Shown here one piece after another: positions 1 to 12,088 of a DNA stretch of 58,600 bases. The DNA lies in NCBI GenBank assembly GCA_020080175.1, contig JAGHQL010000174.1:1-58600 (forward strand), given 5' to 3'. The position numbers and the translations under genes were made by a program. The first letter of the stretch is position 1. Each line of letters opens with the position of its first letter. The notes below the pieces were generated by a model. The model made no database searches. It was not told where the DNA came from and worked only from the letters and a program-made list of their open reading frames with translations. The stretch is from Glutinoglossum americanum (lineage: Eukaryota > Ascomycota > Geoglossomycetes > Geoglossales > Geoglossaceae).

Positions 1-1261
1 CACCCCCTGGGTCCAATAGGGGTGCTACGGGGTGGTGCCTGAGCATTCCGTAACAAAACACAATCGACAAGCCAAAAGAGACACCTAACAGTGGAGATGT
101 CCTTAGAGACCTGTAGGGGACCTCCAGTAGAATCATGATTTGAGTCCCCGCGCAGCTGTTGTTCGCAATATACCTTTCGTGTATAAGGGCTGAGATACCA
201 ATGACAACCTTTTCGCACTCATTAGTGCTCGTGCTACGGGCGAGCCAGCACATTTGGCTAGATGATCGGTTCGCGCTTCAGTTGGCAGCTGGTTGGTGGG
301 TTGGTTAAGCTTCCTGCCTGGCGGACGAGCCAGAACGCCTCTCGTCGTTGTGTATGTAGGACATTACGGGTACTTGACGAAAAGGAGAGAGAGGTAGAGG
401 CACGGAAGAAGATGAGTAAATTGCGGTGTCCTAATAATTAGATAACTACCTTAACCCTGGGTTGGGCTCTCCTCCTTCTATGGAATAAAAGGCAGTCCGC
501 CTCGAACATGCACGCAGCACTACCACAAGGGCCTCTAATCGTGTAGCTTAATCAAGTTCGCCGTCATCGCTTTTTAGGAAGATGTTCGAAGATTACAAAC
601 CAGCCTGCACATTTTCCTCCTCCAGAATAACCACAGTCGTTGAGATCCTTCTAGGGGCGCCGGATAAGAAATAGCATGCTCAAACAAAACAGACAATAGA
701 CGTGGGGGTAGAATAGAAAAACGCGGGAATGAAAATACCGATAAGTAGTGCAACCTTGCAATGATACCTATGATCACTCTCTAGTCGCGAGTCCGGGAAC
801 CGCCTCTAGCCAATGCTGCGTCGCAGGAGCCAGCTTGATGCTGGCCGTTTCGTGTATGTTCCGGTCAACACAACCTTTTACCATCCAGGCAATATCTCGG
901 AGAGCTTTAGGAACATTGTATCATACATCAAGAGGAAATTAGAGAAAAGTCGTCACATCAGAGTTCACGAGCGTAACCCCTATTATTGTTCTATACTCCC
1001 AACATGTGAGCGCTCTCGCCACTTTGACAATCTGACGATCCGACCACCAGCCAATCTACTGGCTTGGCTAGTTCTATGTGACCCTAGGTTAATGTTATTC
1101 TGGCATCAGAGCCTGGAAATCGTGTCGGTTTGCCACGGACGGGTCCCTATGGAGACAAGCCATCTAGGCCCTCTATGATCTACGCAACAGCGGGGAGGCA
1201 GTGCTCTGATTCCCGCCCACACTCTCCTAGAAGCCTCCCCGAGCCCCGGTGCAAAAACACC
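1..1261. other. intergenic, nothing recognised
   Basis: Only short unconvincing open frames (at most about 120 codons) in overlapping phases. No domain-like sequence, terminal repeats or RNA gene was seen. Confidence 0.6.
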
Positions 1262-3970
1262 CTAATGGATGGTGAGGTAGAAGCCATCGATATTTGTCAG
1301 ATTTTGGTTAATGCCGGGACAACCCAGCAGCAACCTAGCTGCCGCCTGGTGTCCCCCATAAAAGGCATAGTGCAGTGGTGTCCACCCAAGAAAATCTTTC
1401 GCGTTCGGTTCGATCCCACCACAGTCTAGAAGCGACTTCATTATCGCTGTGTGTCCTCTAATGGCAGCGTAGTGTAGTGGTGTTAGTTCAGCACAATTCC
1501 CCAGGTTCAACATAATATCACTACGCTCCAGAAGCAGCTTCACCACCGCCCCGTCGACCCCATTAACGCCAATATGAAGCGGGGTATCACGGCTCTTGTC
1601 CCTCCGGTTTGGGTCAACGCCAGGACACTCCAGTAGCAACTTTACCGACTCCTCGTAGCCTTCATTGACAGCAACATGAAGTGGGGTATCGCCGGAGTCG
1701 TTTTCCGTGTTTGGGTCAGTCCTAGAACACTCGAGTAGCAACTTTGTCACCCCCTCGAGACGCGCAGTCACAGAGTTATGGAGCGGGGTGTTGCCATACT
1801 CATCCCTTGAGTTCGGGTCAATTCCGTCGATTGTCAGTAGCGACTTCACTACTGCCTCATAGCCTCTAAGGACGGCATAGCACAGTGGCGTCCAACCACC
1901 GATATCCTTCGCGTTGGGGTCGATGCGGCGGTGCTTTAGCAGCAGGTCTGTCGCTGCCTCATGCCCTCTGTCGGCAGCGTTGTGCAGTAGTGTCCAACCA
2001 TCATCATCTAGCGGGTTTGGATCAATCCCATCACATTCTAGCAGCAGCCTTATCACCGCCTCAAATCCTCCGTGGGCAGCATAGTGTAGTGGCGTTAACC
2101 CACGGCTGTTTTTCGGATTCAACTTAATGCCTTGACACTCGAGTAGCAGCTTCACCACTGCCACGTCACCCCTATTGACGGCACTGTGAAGCGGGGTGTA
2201 GCCATTAATATCCCCCAGGCTAGGGTTAATGCTGTGATACGCTAACAGTATCTCCACTACCGCTTTATGCTTCCCGTTGACAGCATAGAGCAGTGGGGTC
2301 CAGCCAGCGTTGTCTCGAGTGTTCGGTCGAATTCCGCCACGCCTTAGCAATAGCTCCGTTATCCCCTCGAGCCCTCTGCGGGACGAACAGTGCAATGGCG
2401 TTGAACCACGGTAGTTCCTCGGATTCAGCTGGATACCAGGACTCTCTAATAGCAATTCTACCACCGACCCATAATCTCCACGGACAGCATAGAATAGCGG
2501 CGTCATTAGGGTTATGCTCCTCGCGTTTGGGTCGACAGATTGATGTCCCAACAACAGCTTCACTATGGTCTCATTCCCTTCGCCGGCAGCGCCGTGAAGT
2601 GGAGTGTCGCCCCCCTTATCCCCAGAGTTTACGTCAATGCTAGGGCATTCAAGTAACAGCTTCACCACTGCCTCATAGCCTTCCATAACAGCATAGTGCA
2701 GTGGGGTCTGGCCAGCGTTTGACTTCGAGTTTGGATTAACGCTGCCACATGAGAGGAGCAGCTCCACCCCTTCTTCATAACCTTCGATAGCAGCGCAGCA
2801 TAATGGTGTCCTGCCCTCATTGTCTCTCGGGTTCGGATCGGCACCAGGCCACTCAAGTAGCGACTTCATCGCTGCTTTCTGGTACTTATCAACGGCTTTA
2901 TGAAGCGGAGTATTACCGTATATATCCTTCGGGTTTGGATCCACGCCAGGACACCCCAGTAACAGCTTCATTGCCCTACCCTGGACAGCGTAATGAAGTG
3001 GGGTACTGCCAATGCAATTTTTTGCGTTCAGATCGATGCCAGAACACCCCAGCAACAGCCCTGCCACCACCTCACCACCCCCGCCGACAGCTTCATGAAG
3101 TGGGGTGTTGCCATCCTCGTCCTTTGGGTTTATATCAATGCCAGGACGCTCCAACAGTATCCTCACGATAGCATCGTGTCCAGATTTGGCCGCGACGTGG
3201 AGAGCTTGGCGCATCCCCCAAGCCTGGACATTGGGGTCCGCTCCGGCCTTTATCAGCCCTTGCGCCTTAATGGCATCACCATCCTCAGCTACTAGAAACA
3301 ATGGTGTTCGGCCGAAAAGGTCCGCATTGTCAACGCAAGCGCCACCCGCAACCAACTCCTGCACTATGGCAATAGTGCTTTCCTTACTAGCGATGTGAAG
3401 CGCAGATCGGCCGAGGTAATCGGACATGTTTGCGTCAATATTTAAACTGATAGCGGCTAAAATTATTGATGCATTGCCCGTACGAACGCACCGATGTAAG
3501 AGCGGTGAGATCTTAAGGCCAAGGTCAACATCAAGGCCGAGATCTCTCATAATAGATGATAGTCTTGCCCAAGAGTCGCTGTATAGCCGCGCGAGTTTAT
3601 CCAATTCCCCCGATCTTCCGATATCCCCGACATCAGACCCAAGAAGCAACACTAGTTTTTCTTGAGCATCCTCCGCCGCTGCAAGGTCGCCCATTCCGAG
3701 ATACAACGAGACGAGGCTAGACAAAATAGCCTCACTCTTGCCACCTTGATGCGCGGAACACTCCCCAAGTCGATGAAATAGATACGTAGCGTCCCCGAAC
3801 TCACGCCGTGCTTGCAGTTCCTCGACCTTCGCAATAGCGCCCTGGGTAACCGTATGCATTGCCTCTTCAGCAGCACAGAAGAAAGTTCGTAGAGCTTCTA
3901 GACGCATTTCGACCGACTCAGGAACCACGCCATCGCAGCTGACGTCCAAATCGGCCTGGTGGTCTAACAA
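1262..3970 (-). CDS. ankyrin-repeat protein, about 21 repeats
   Basis: Ankyrin repeats form a stacked protein-protein interaction surface; the partner is unknown. The frame is open for 902 codons. An alpha-helical N-terminal region of about 180 residues shows no recognised domain. It is followed by about 21 repeats of 33-35 residues with the consensus G-x-TPLHYAV...VVKLLLE...DPN, running to the stop codon. One repeat near residue 330 is shortened. In fungi such arrays often form the C-terminus of NLR-like or Pfs/HET proteins, but no NACHT, NB-ARC or nucleoside-phosphorylase domain is visible here. The open frame starts at a non-ATG codon. The first in-frame ATG is at 3907, and the frame continues upstream to a possible splice acceptor near 3993, so one or more 5' exons are probably missing. 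The repeats are similar but not identical. Confidence 0.85.
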   Translation of the reverse strand: MLDHQADLDVSCDGVVPESVEMRLEALRTFFCAAEEAMHTVTQGAIAKVEELQARREFGDATYLFHRLGECSAHQGGKSEAILSSLVSLYLGMGDLAAAEDAQEKLVLLLGSDVGDIGRSGELDKLARLYSDSWARLSSIMRDLGLDVDLGLKISPLLHRCVRTGNASIILAAISLNIDANMSDYLGRSALHIASKESTIAIVQELVAGGACVDNADLFGRTPLFLVAEDGDAIKAQGLIKAGADPNVQAWGMRQALHVAAKSGHDAIVRILLERPGIDINPKDEDGNTPLHEAVGGGGEVVAGLLLGCSGIDLNAKNCIGSTPLHYAVQGRAMKLLLGCPGVDPNPKDIYGNTPLHKAVDKYQKAAMKSLLEWPGADPNPRDNEGRTPLCCAAIEGYEEGVELLLSCGSVNPNSKSNAGQTPLHYAVMEGYEAVVKLLLECPSIDVNSGDKGGDTPLHGAAGEGNETIVKLLLGHQSVDPNARSITLMTPLFYAVRGDYGSVVELLLESPGIQLNPRNYRGSTPLHCSSRRGLEGITELLLRRGGIRPNTRDNAGWTPLLYAVNGKHKAVVEILLAYHSINPSLGDINGYTPLHSAVNRGDVAVVKLLLECQGIKLNPKNSRGLTPLHYAAHGGFEAVIRLLLECDGIDPNPLDDDGWTLLHNAADRGHEAATDLLLKHRRIDPNAKDIGGWTPLCYAVLRGYEAVVKSLLTIDGIDPNSRDEYGNTPLHNSVTARLEGVTKLLLECSRTDPNTENDSGDTPLHVAVNEGYEESVKLLLECPGVDPNRRDKSRDTPLHIGVNGVDGAVVKLLLERSDIMLNLGNCAELTPLHYAAIRGHTAIMKSLLDCGGIEPNAKDFLGWTPLHYAFYGGHQAAARLLLGCPGINQNLTNIDGFYLTIH

Positions 3971-3993
3971 CCTCTTAAGATACCCGAGCTCTT

Positions 3994-5117
3994 CTACACT
4001 ACTTACTCATCTTAGCTCCAGATCCAGCAGCGACGTGGGAGTAGCCTCACTATTGGCGAGTGCTCTTAAGGGGGACCCTTTCCGTAGGAGAACCTGGAGC
4101 CCCCACAGATGGAGCGATAGCATGCGCCTGCTCGCGCTTTCTGAGGCTCTCCGAGCAAGCATAGTTGTACTTTACACAGCGGTCACACCGCTGTCCGGGC
4201 CACCTTCTATTTTCTGGCAAGCACTTTTCATAGTCAGCAATACAGTACCCGTGGATGAGAAAAGTGAAGAGAATAGTACCTTCTGTCTGTCTCTCCTACA
4301 CTGTTTGCATTTCTTGTAGGCGATTTTGGGCATCGTGGCTATTGAGTACGATTAGGAAACGAGCGATGCCTGCAATCACTGGTAGGCCAATACATATGTT
4401 AGCTTAGTCCCTACTTGCAAGTTTTTTCTAGCAAGACGGGATACGAACAATTTCAAAGCGCTAGCCTCGCCGCTATCTCTTGCATCGGTGATCTCCTACA
4501 CCAAACCCGAGTTAACATTGCTTTTATTTGATACCGTAGGGCGGATGCTGAGGGCGAAGGGGGACGGCGAATGTGAGATTTTATGCCCATGTCGCGTGGG
4601 GGTCCCACAATCACGAGGCATTTCACTCCCACCCAACCCCCGCTCCACTATACCAGTACCGAAAACATGTACGCACACTGCCGGTTGCAGCTAGCGATTG
4701 CACACCTCGTCCCGTCCGCCACCCCCCACCTACCGCATACAAACTGCCCACCCTTCTAGATAGTTACCAGAACAACCACCCCGCGTAACACATAACGTAT
4801 GACCCAGCCTTCCCTTCTTAAAACCGCCAGCCTTCGCACTCCTTATTCGCCCCCTACCCCGCTTGCTTGCGTCAGCCATTCCCACAAAAATTCAGGTAGG
4901 ATTAACACCTCATCCGGCGCTAGAGGGCCCCTTTCCATGCGCCTTCGCTGTCTCTCCTTCGCCCTCTACGTATGAAGAACCGAAGAGCTTATGTAGACGA
5001 GCCGTCAATCTACCCGTGGTGGATTCAAATGTATATATATTAAGCTCTTGTCCCACTAATGGGTCATCTATCATATAAGCCAACTACTTCGCCTTCGATG
5101 GTGTAGGCTCCCAAACG
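3994..5117. other. intergenic; possible 5' exon(s) of the ankyrin gene
   Basis: No convincing coding exon could be assigned. Missing 5' exons of the ankyrin gene may lie in the first few hundred bases on the minus strand. A CA/CC-rich stretch lies around 4715-4800. Confidence 0.4.
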
Positions 5118-5881
5118 ATGTCCGACTCATACTGGGACCCTGCGGCTCGTGGTCGATCCGACATGCATGTGGTCATATCTATCGACCCAAGCCTATTACC
5201 CCCACCTAAGACGGCTCCAGCTGCCAAAATCCCGTGGGCCTTTGCATGTCGAGAGCCTAACAGCGACTCCTACCTGCTCCTGGTGGACTTGCTGCCATCT
5301 GATGCTGGCGATGTAGCCATAAAGAAGATGAAGATCCAGTACCGCCGTCTAATGGTCAGTGGATGGACGAAACGGATCACCTCTCTCTTCACCAAGACCA
5401 TGCTGGGAACTGGCGTTGTGGGGGTTAGCTTGTTTGGAAAGTCCCAAGTTGTCCACCCGCTCCTGCCAAAAACACCTTTAGACGCTAACCAAGACAGGTC
5501 CTTTCTCCATACCATGCCTACAGAAGCCGCGTCAGACTCCACGTGCGAAACTACACCCATAATATTCTCCTAACCGATGCCTTTCAGCAGCCAGGGCTGC
5601 TCCGCCATATCCCTCGCTTTGCCGAACCCGCCGGCTCATGCACACTTGGTCCAGTTGAGGACCCAAGGGATCCTTGGTGGCTTGAGGTCGTTGTCATTAG
5701 CAGGGTGGTGGACAAGCACAAGGTTGCATTGCTACTCCTATCTATTCTCCTGATTGCCGTTAGCACCGGCATAGCAGCTGGCATCTCTTTAAGGCGTCCA
5801 GATGTCGGCGTGAGCATCGCCTCGGGGGGTTTCGCTCTGGTTTCTGCACTGCAGGCTCTTATGTCTTACGTCACCGAGTGA
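5118..5881 (+). CDS. hypothetical membrane protein, two frames (intron or frameshift)
   Basis: Not assigned to a named family. Part 1 begins at ATG 5118 and contains the phrases IPWAFACRE, SYLLLVDLLPSDAGD and GWTKRITSLF. Part 2, in another frame from about 5521, reads NILLTDAFQQPGLLRHIP and then carries two hydrophobic helices (ALLLLSILLIAVSTGIAAGI and a second one to the stop at 5881). The two parts look like one protein with a soluble N-terminal domain and a C-terminal membrane hairpin. The frame change could be an 83-nt intron: a weak donor near 5441, a GCTAAC branch site and an acceptor ending near 5523. It could equally be a one-base frameshift in a decaying gene. The downstream part is too cleanly hydrophobic to be chance. 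Confidence 0.5.
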
Positions 5882-8043
5882 GTCTCTTTTCCGACGGCAA
5901 TGTGCGAATATGTACCATTATCTAGTGGGTCGAGCCCTGGAATCTCTCTCGGCAGGAGCTCTTACTAAATATCTCTTTTCTCTTTTTGTTGTCGGGATGG
6001 CTCCCGAAATCTGGGCCTGGGAACAGGATACTTTATCCTCGCAAAAAGTTATAGAGCTAGCTACCACAAGCAAAAGTGTTTCTTGATCTACACCGACCTA
6101 CACCACTTCTATGTAAAGTCGGTAGATATCCTAGCCGCAAAACGGCTGCCAATAGACCCTAATAAGTCGAGAGTTTTACCCCACAATCCAAAATTCTAAA
6201 GCCCTTGCCCTGACAGGAAATATCCACAGGCCGTACCCAGAGGCATCTGGAACCAGTTCCCACTGCTTAGAAGATAGATATAGGATAGTGCAAGGGTGGG
6301 GGTAAGGGTAACTAGTCTCATTAATAAGTGGTCGCTTCGGCGAGTACTTGGGGGGTGGACGAAAGAAAGCCAACGCCCCAATTTTTACGGGCGAGCACAG
6401 ACAATGCAAGGATTACTTGCAGGCAAAAAAAATAAGGCCCTGCCTCCTCTCCGTTAGAGCAACACCCTATCGAACTCATGCCAGCAAAAAAGCTACTCTC
6501 ATATCTTGAGTGTAATGCTCGATCCCTCGGTTTTACCTGGAAATTGAAAATTTTTGGTTGGCGCCCACGCCTTTCTTGCGAACGTTCAGTGGCGTCCAGG
6601 AGCAGAGACTTACTCTCACCCCCAAAGTGCAAGCGCATTCGTATTGACACCCCACGCCAAAAGCCCCATATGATACAACTCGAAAATTTTCAAACGACAT
6701 GCATACGATGCGTGAAAGCGCCTCGGATTTCTCCGGCCTTCCATAAGCAATAGACTCTCAGCAATTGGGTCCTACTCTGGTACTATGTACGCAAAACCAC
6801 ACTCTGTTAAATTCCAAACAAAATCTGCCGTCCGATATATTCTACTCTATGTGCTCCCAGGTCATGCGTTTCCGTCCATTTGTTTTTGCTAAGGCACCCC
6901 AACCAAATCCGACGAAAGGGAGCAATCAAGTTGGCTCTCGGCGAGCGGTGTTAAAACCGCCAAGTAATCCTGGAGTGGCACAATGCTGACTTGATAGCTT
7001 AGTACCCTCAGAAGTGCCGGACCAGATCAAGGCAGGTGTGCGATGGGCCGAAAGCAGTCGAAGGCACCTAAACCCCACTCTGGCCTGCGCTAAGGGAAGA
7101 GATTTCTTCCAGTGGCTACACAATACTACTGGAGAGCGAAGCGAACGAGCTTCCAAGCAAGCAGGGAAAATTTTTTCCCGCAAGTGACATTGAACTCAGG
7201 AATCCTACAATCCAAGGATGGGATCGCTGACGTCCAGTAACTCGGGCACTCGCACAATACTTCGTTCGCCCGACAGAGTAGATAAGGCAGAATACCTAAG
7301 TAACGAAAGATCAGGAAAGTCGACCCCCACTCCTGGCGCCCAACCCATGGTTGTGGCTGTGTGAATGTCCATCCGTCTATGCTTTTCCCCTTCCTCGAGC
7401 GACCCAAAAACTCGGTTGTTTGCTCTACCGAAACCTTGGGGTCACTCACCCAGCACTAATTCTAAGCATCCAGGCCCTGCGTACCGGTATTCGCCCGGCT
7501 ACTGAATAGCAAAGGCGCGGGAGGGCGGGATGAGGACCACCGGCTTCCGGAAAAGGTATAGTCGAACGACCCTGTTCCCCGCAACAAACCCCACGGAAAC
7601 CCCAGAGAGACGCGAGAAATCAGAGCTGATATGCAGGCCAGAATACCCCACACGGCAGGCAGCCTCTGCAATCAAGCCTGGCCGCCAAAGAGCCACGAGC
7701 ACGGGAACTCCACGATAAGCTTAGATGATCAGAGCCTGCCAATTTAACAACCGGAAGGCCTACATAAGTATCTAGACTTGCTCAACCAAGGATCTTAGGG
7801 ATATTACATATATATGTCGGAGGTCTACAGTCGAAGGTTTACCACGCCCGCATAACGCCAACGCCAAGGCTCCAGGGAAGAAACTACCCCCAAAGAAACC
7901 GTCGGAACCGAAGTATTGTCGGTGACTGTTGGAGGCAAGCCCTCGTGTAGATTGCCGAGTAAATACCACTCAAAAAGTATGCTGGAATGAAACAACCTGA
8001 CCCGCGATGCATAACGCAAACCCGCAGCAATCCCTATAACCAC
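5882..8043. other. intergenic, nothing recognised
   Basis: Short overlapping open frames (up to about 125 codons) on both strands with no recognisable domain. No terminal repeats or tandem arrays noticed. Confidence 0.5.
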
Positions 8044-9822
8044 CTAGCTAGTCGCGAGCTCTGGAGCCGCCTCGCAGCAACGAGCATGGAGCAAAGACGG
8101 CGAGCCCCCAATCTCGTAGAGCCTCCTAGCCAGCATCTCCGCAGTTGGGCGATCACCCGGGTCTTCACTCAGCATAGCATTCAAGACACCAAAGAAATCC
8201 TCATCCGCCTCCCCTCCGAGCTCCCGCGACCTCTGCCTCATCCGCTCTACCCAACGCGAGAGATTCTGCGGATCGTTCTGGAAGGAGGTGCCTTCTGTCG
8301 TCCCCTCCAGGCTTTGGAACAGCGAGGCGAGGCGGAGGTCGTAGAACACTGTGTTCATCTCTAGGAAAATACAGCCGAGTGAGTAGATGTCGGCCGCCCT
8401 GCCGTGCTCTTCGTATCGTGCGACTTCAGGTGCGCAGTACTCAAGAAACGTTAGCCCCACATTAGGTATTAGGTATTGCGTCACGGCTTATAGTGATACC
8501 TTGTATGTCCCGCGAATTAGGCCATCAGTGGCGCTTTGAGATAGGTCTGCAAGGTCCCTTGAGATCCCGAAATCCGTAAGAATGACTCCATCCCTCGTAA
8601 GCAGCACGTTTCTTGACTTGATGTCCTTATGCCGCACTCTGTTGCTGTGGAGGTATTCTATCGTGTTCGCCAGGCATCCGTGAAGCCTCCTGATGAATAG
8701 ACATGGGTCTCGTGGGCTCCCTACGCCGCCCGGACGAGGGTCCAACCCGAGATTATCAATAATCGTACATTTTCCTGACATGGAATAGTCGTCGAGTTCA
8801 TCTAGAAATGAACCGAGGTCGCAGATTGCCACAGGCCACAGCAAAATCCCCAGCTTATTGCCCTGCGTGTACGACCCAATAAGTCTCACAATATGATGGT
8901 ATCTCAGCTTTTGCGTTATTTTAATCTCGTTAATATCCTCTCGCCTTGTCCATCTATTAAGGCAGATTAGTTTCATTGCAAGTGCAACGCCTTGGCAGAT
9001 AACTTCAAATACGGCCCCGCTAGATCCATGACCTAAGTATCGGCGCTCCCCCAGAGGAATATCAGCTTCACGCTCATAATCCACATGTTGGCCTCTCCCT
9101 GACCAATTTGACCATATAGCGCACTCAGGTCCTGTCTCCACCGGCGAGGCTTCCTGTTGAGGGCTGACGAGAAGAGCTTGAGTTCCTAGTATAGCCTCTG
9201 CAGAGTGCGTGAGCGTGCTTGGAGGAGTATCCGGGCGAGGTCGGGATGTCGGCAGTGTCGTTAGCCACCAGTCGAGGCTTTTGCTGAGGCTTTTGGCGGT
9301 AACGCCACTTCTCCTTTGGGACACGGAAAAAGAGTGCCGCGAGGAGTTCTGCAAATGTTGATCCAGCGCCGTAAATGAGTTAAAGGGCCGACTGCACTCA
9401 TCACAGAAGGGATGATCATCCCTCGCCGAGCAGTGCTGATCTAAAGACTCAAAAGAGGTAAACCGTCGGTTGCACTCATCACAGAAGGGATGATCCTCCC
9501 TCGCCGAGTAATGCTGATCTAGAGACTCAAAAGAGGTAAACCGTCGATCACAGGTTTCGCAGAAAGGATGATCAGGTATCGCCGCATAGTGCTGATTCAA
9601 CGACTTCAACGAGCCAAAAGGCCGATCACATTTCTCGCAGAGGAGATGAGTATCAGAGAGATCCGAAAAATGCCGATGCAGGGCATCAAACGAACGAAAA
9701 GATCGGTTGCATTTATCGCAGAACGGATGATCACTCAGCGACTTCTGGTGTCGATGAAGGGCCCCCTCATCCGCAAACGAGTCCCGGCATATCGGACAAG
9801 ACACTTTCCGTTGCCTCCTCAT
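8044..9822 (-). CDS. C2H2 zinc-finger / protein kinase fusion
   Basis: Predicted 572-residue Ser/Thr-type kinase with N-terminal zinc fingers. Exon 1 is 9822-8500 and exon 2 is 8439-8044. The 60-nt intron (8499-8440) has a GTATCA donor and GCTAAC branch site. Splicing restores the kinase sequence GTYKYCAPEV. The start ATG at 9822 (MRRQRKVSC) lies just before the first finger. Six C2H2-like fingers of the type CDxCNRxFxSFxALDQH occupy residues 9-163. Fingers 4 and 5 are nearly identical. The kinase domain (about 260-560) has a glycine loop GHGSSGAVF, the lysine in LAMKLI, HKDIKSRNVLL (HKD in place of HRD, Asp kept), DFG and APEV. The catalytic residues are present, so it is probably active. 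The fingers suggest nucleic-acid or protein targeting. Confidence 0.88.
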
Positions 9823-10462
9823 GATGGAATACCGACACGCGACCACAAAAAAAGAAAAAGAGGTCAAGGATACAGAACACTCAATAGTCGCAATAGAGGA
9901 AGAAAGAAATTTGCCGCAAGAGCCTCTCTGCCTCACTCAGCCCTGTCAGTCCCCCGCCACCGGCAAACGGGCGGTTACACGAGATCCAATCAGGTTGACG
10001 GGTTGACTCAGCACAATCGGCTTTGCACCCCAAGACATACTACGAACTAGAGGGGAATCGCTAAAGGATGGGTTGGGGTGCTAGAATTCCCGGAATCTGG
10101 GGATAAATGAGGGCAAGGGGTTCGAAGGACGGACCACTAGCCTCCTGCATATCGCCAGAATGTCGGGCACACCGGTTAGATAGCCTAGACGCTAACAGAC
10201 CTAATGATAAGGAAACTACGAGCATAGGCGTCACCTTGTATCACCCATGGTCAGCCTAGGGACGAGGACGCGGCCGCTCGTTCAGAGCTCTCGGGTGGTC
10301 TGCCTGACAGTTAGTTATTGTAGTCAGACTGCAATCATGCTTAAAACTATCCTAGTAGAGAATAAACGACGAGGGGGGAGTTGCCAGTAAGTAGTTTGCA
10401 CAATATGACGCCTTTCCATGTCTTTTAGCGGATGAGTAGTTTACCTGAAGAGGGTCTAATTT
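9823..10462. other. intergenic, 5' of the zinc-finger kinase
   Basis: Contains the presumed promoter of the minus-strand kinase gene. No TATA box or repeat stands out, and no other gene was seen. Confidence 0.4.
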
Positions 10463-11165
10463 CTAGCGTTGGCAATGAACAGTGTCCTTTTTTGTTTCCC
10501 CCCTTACATTTCCAGCTGACGAATTGCGCTGCGCCAATTTCCCCACAATATCACTTAAAGCTTCATCGATCTGTGTAACATAAGAAAATACTCTCCCGTC
10601 AGCCTCTTTCCAATATTCCGAAAATAATGCCATTCGGCCGTCCATCCAATGAAAGCGCGGGGGAGCCAGAATCTCCCCTCAGAGAACCCACCGCCGCCTG
10701 TCCCAAAAAAACACCTTCGCCCTCTAAAGATCGTCCCAGTTTCCACTTTCACCCGTAAATCCGGACGCCCTCCACTATCTCCACGGTTAGCCTTGTTAAT
10801 GAATTCAAACAAAATTCTAGAGATCAAGGACTCCCCAAACACAGATCTCACCCACAGCTACTTCCAGGCACCGTCTCTCGCTATCAGGGACTGACTTGTC
10901 AGCCATAATGGAGATGGTAATAAGGTTCCAAGTGCCACCATCCTGTAGTCCTGCCGAAGAACGTCAACAACCCTCCAACCCTCGCACAACTGAACTTGTT
11001 CCACAACTCTGCCCTCCAAGGATGGATCCCAAATGGAAATGAAAGGGTCTCCCTTCCAACTGGGAATATGCGCTCCACTTCAGGATACTTGCTATCCTCC
11101 ACATCGAAGCCAGGAGGCTCACTTGAGACAGCCGTCCCATCACTAGAGCCTTTCTGATGCGACAT
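10463..11165 (-). pseudogene. decayed gene, copy A of a dispersed pair
   Basis: On the minus strand an ATG at 11165 opens MSHQKGSSDG and continues through EPPGFDVEDSKYPEVERIFP and HPWRAELWNKFSCARVG to a stop at 10899. Homology with copy B (18066-18525, plus strand) continues past that stop in other frames: DKSVPDSERRCLEVAVGEIC, then GRPDLRVKVETGTIFRG. It closes with an open segment containing DEALSDIVGKLAQRNSSAGN that ends at 10463. The frame changes could include introns, but none is clear, so the copy is probably broken. The function is unknown. Copy B lies just upstream of a trypsin-like protease segment, so this may be the N-terminal part of that kind of protein; that link is inference. 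Confidence 0.5.
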
Positions 11166-12088
11166 GGCAAGGTACCAGGTAAGCTTTTCAGTGGGCTGTG
11201 GTGGGTCGAGCTGTGGTTTACAAGATGGAAACCGAGCCATGCACGTCGAAGGAGCTTGTGGTCGTCATACGCTAAATCCGCCTCCTAATGACAATATGTG
11301 GAATTCATGGCATCACGACATCGTCAATGACGGCAACGCTTCTTGTTTGTGACGCCATCTGCTAGCAGCTAATTTTCTGTGCCAACGTATGCCAACTGCT
11401 TGGTATCACATAGGTATCATACTAGTGTGACAGTGCAAACTTTTATGTAATCAACGAAGAGTGTAATTGCATTGCGTGCGGATGCTCAACATGGCACACA
11501 TGCTACCTTAAAGTCCCATCTTCGGAAGCCCTCAGCGTTCCCTAGCATCTTCAGGGCCTCTCACTGCAACTCCCCACCGTTACCTTGCAGAAATATCCGA
11601 TGGGCCCAAGGATCCTCCCAGCTGGTCCTAACATCTCAATTCCCCACAGCCTAGAAGTCGATATCGCCATCCAAGAACCTGGGAGCCTGGCTACTACATT
11701 GGGCGACGTGCAACCGGGGTAAGTGTGATGAAGTGGGTCCGCGGGATGGCAAATTTGTTTCTTATACCCATAAACTTCAGCAGCTCAGAACGAGTCTCAA
11801 CGACTAAGATATCTATAGTCTGAACTAAAGCATCGCGTTGCCTTAACGGGCTTTCGACGCACCAGCGGAGATGTGTTCCAGCCATTGCCTCTTCTATAGG
11901 GTGAGACAGTTCTGGCTGGTTTTGGTGAATTCGTTGAGAGGGTGCCTAGACACTGCACTGCAGCCATTGCAGCAAAAGGTGGTCGTAACCGCTGGTACAA
12001 CAGCCGTCACTGTAGTTAGTTGCTGCAATACCTAATCGCCCTCCGCGGATTTCTCTTCACGATTCGTCCCACCATGTATCGACCCCGG
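11166..12088. other. intergenic, nothing recognised
   Basis: 3' flank of the DUF7580 gene and 5' flank of decayed copy A. Only short shadow frames were seen. Confidence 0.4.
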
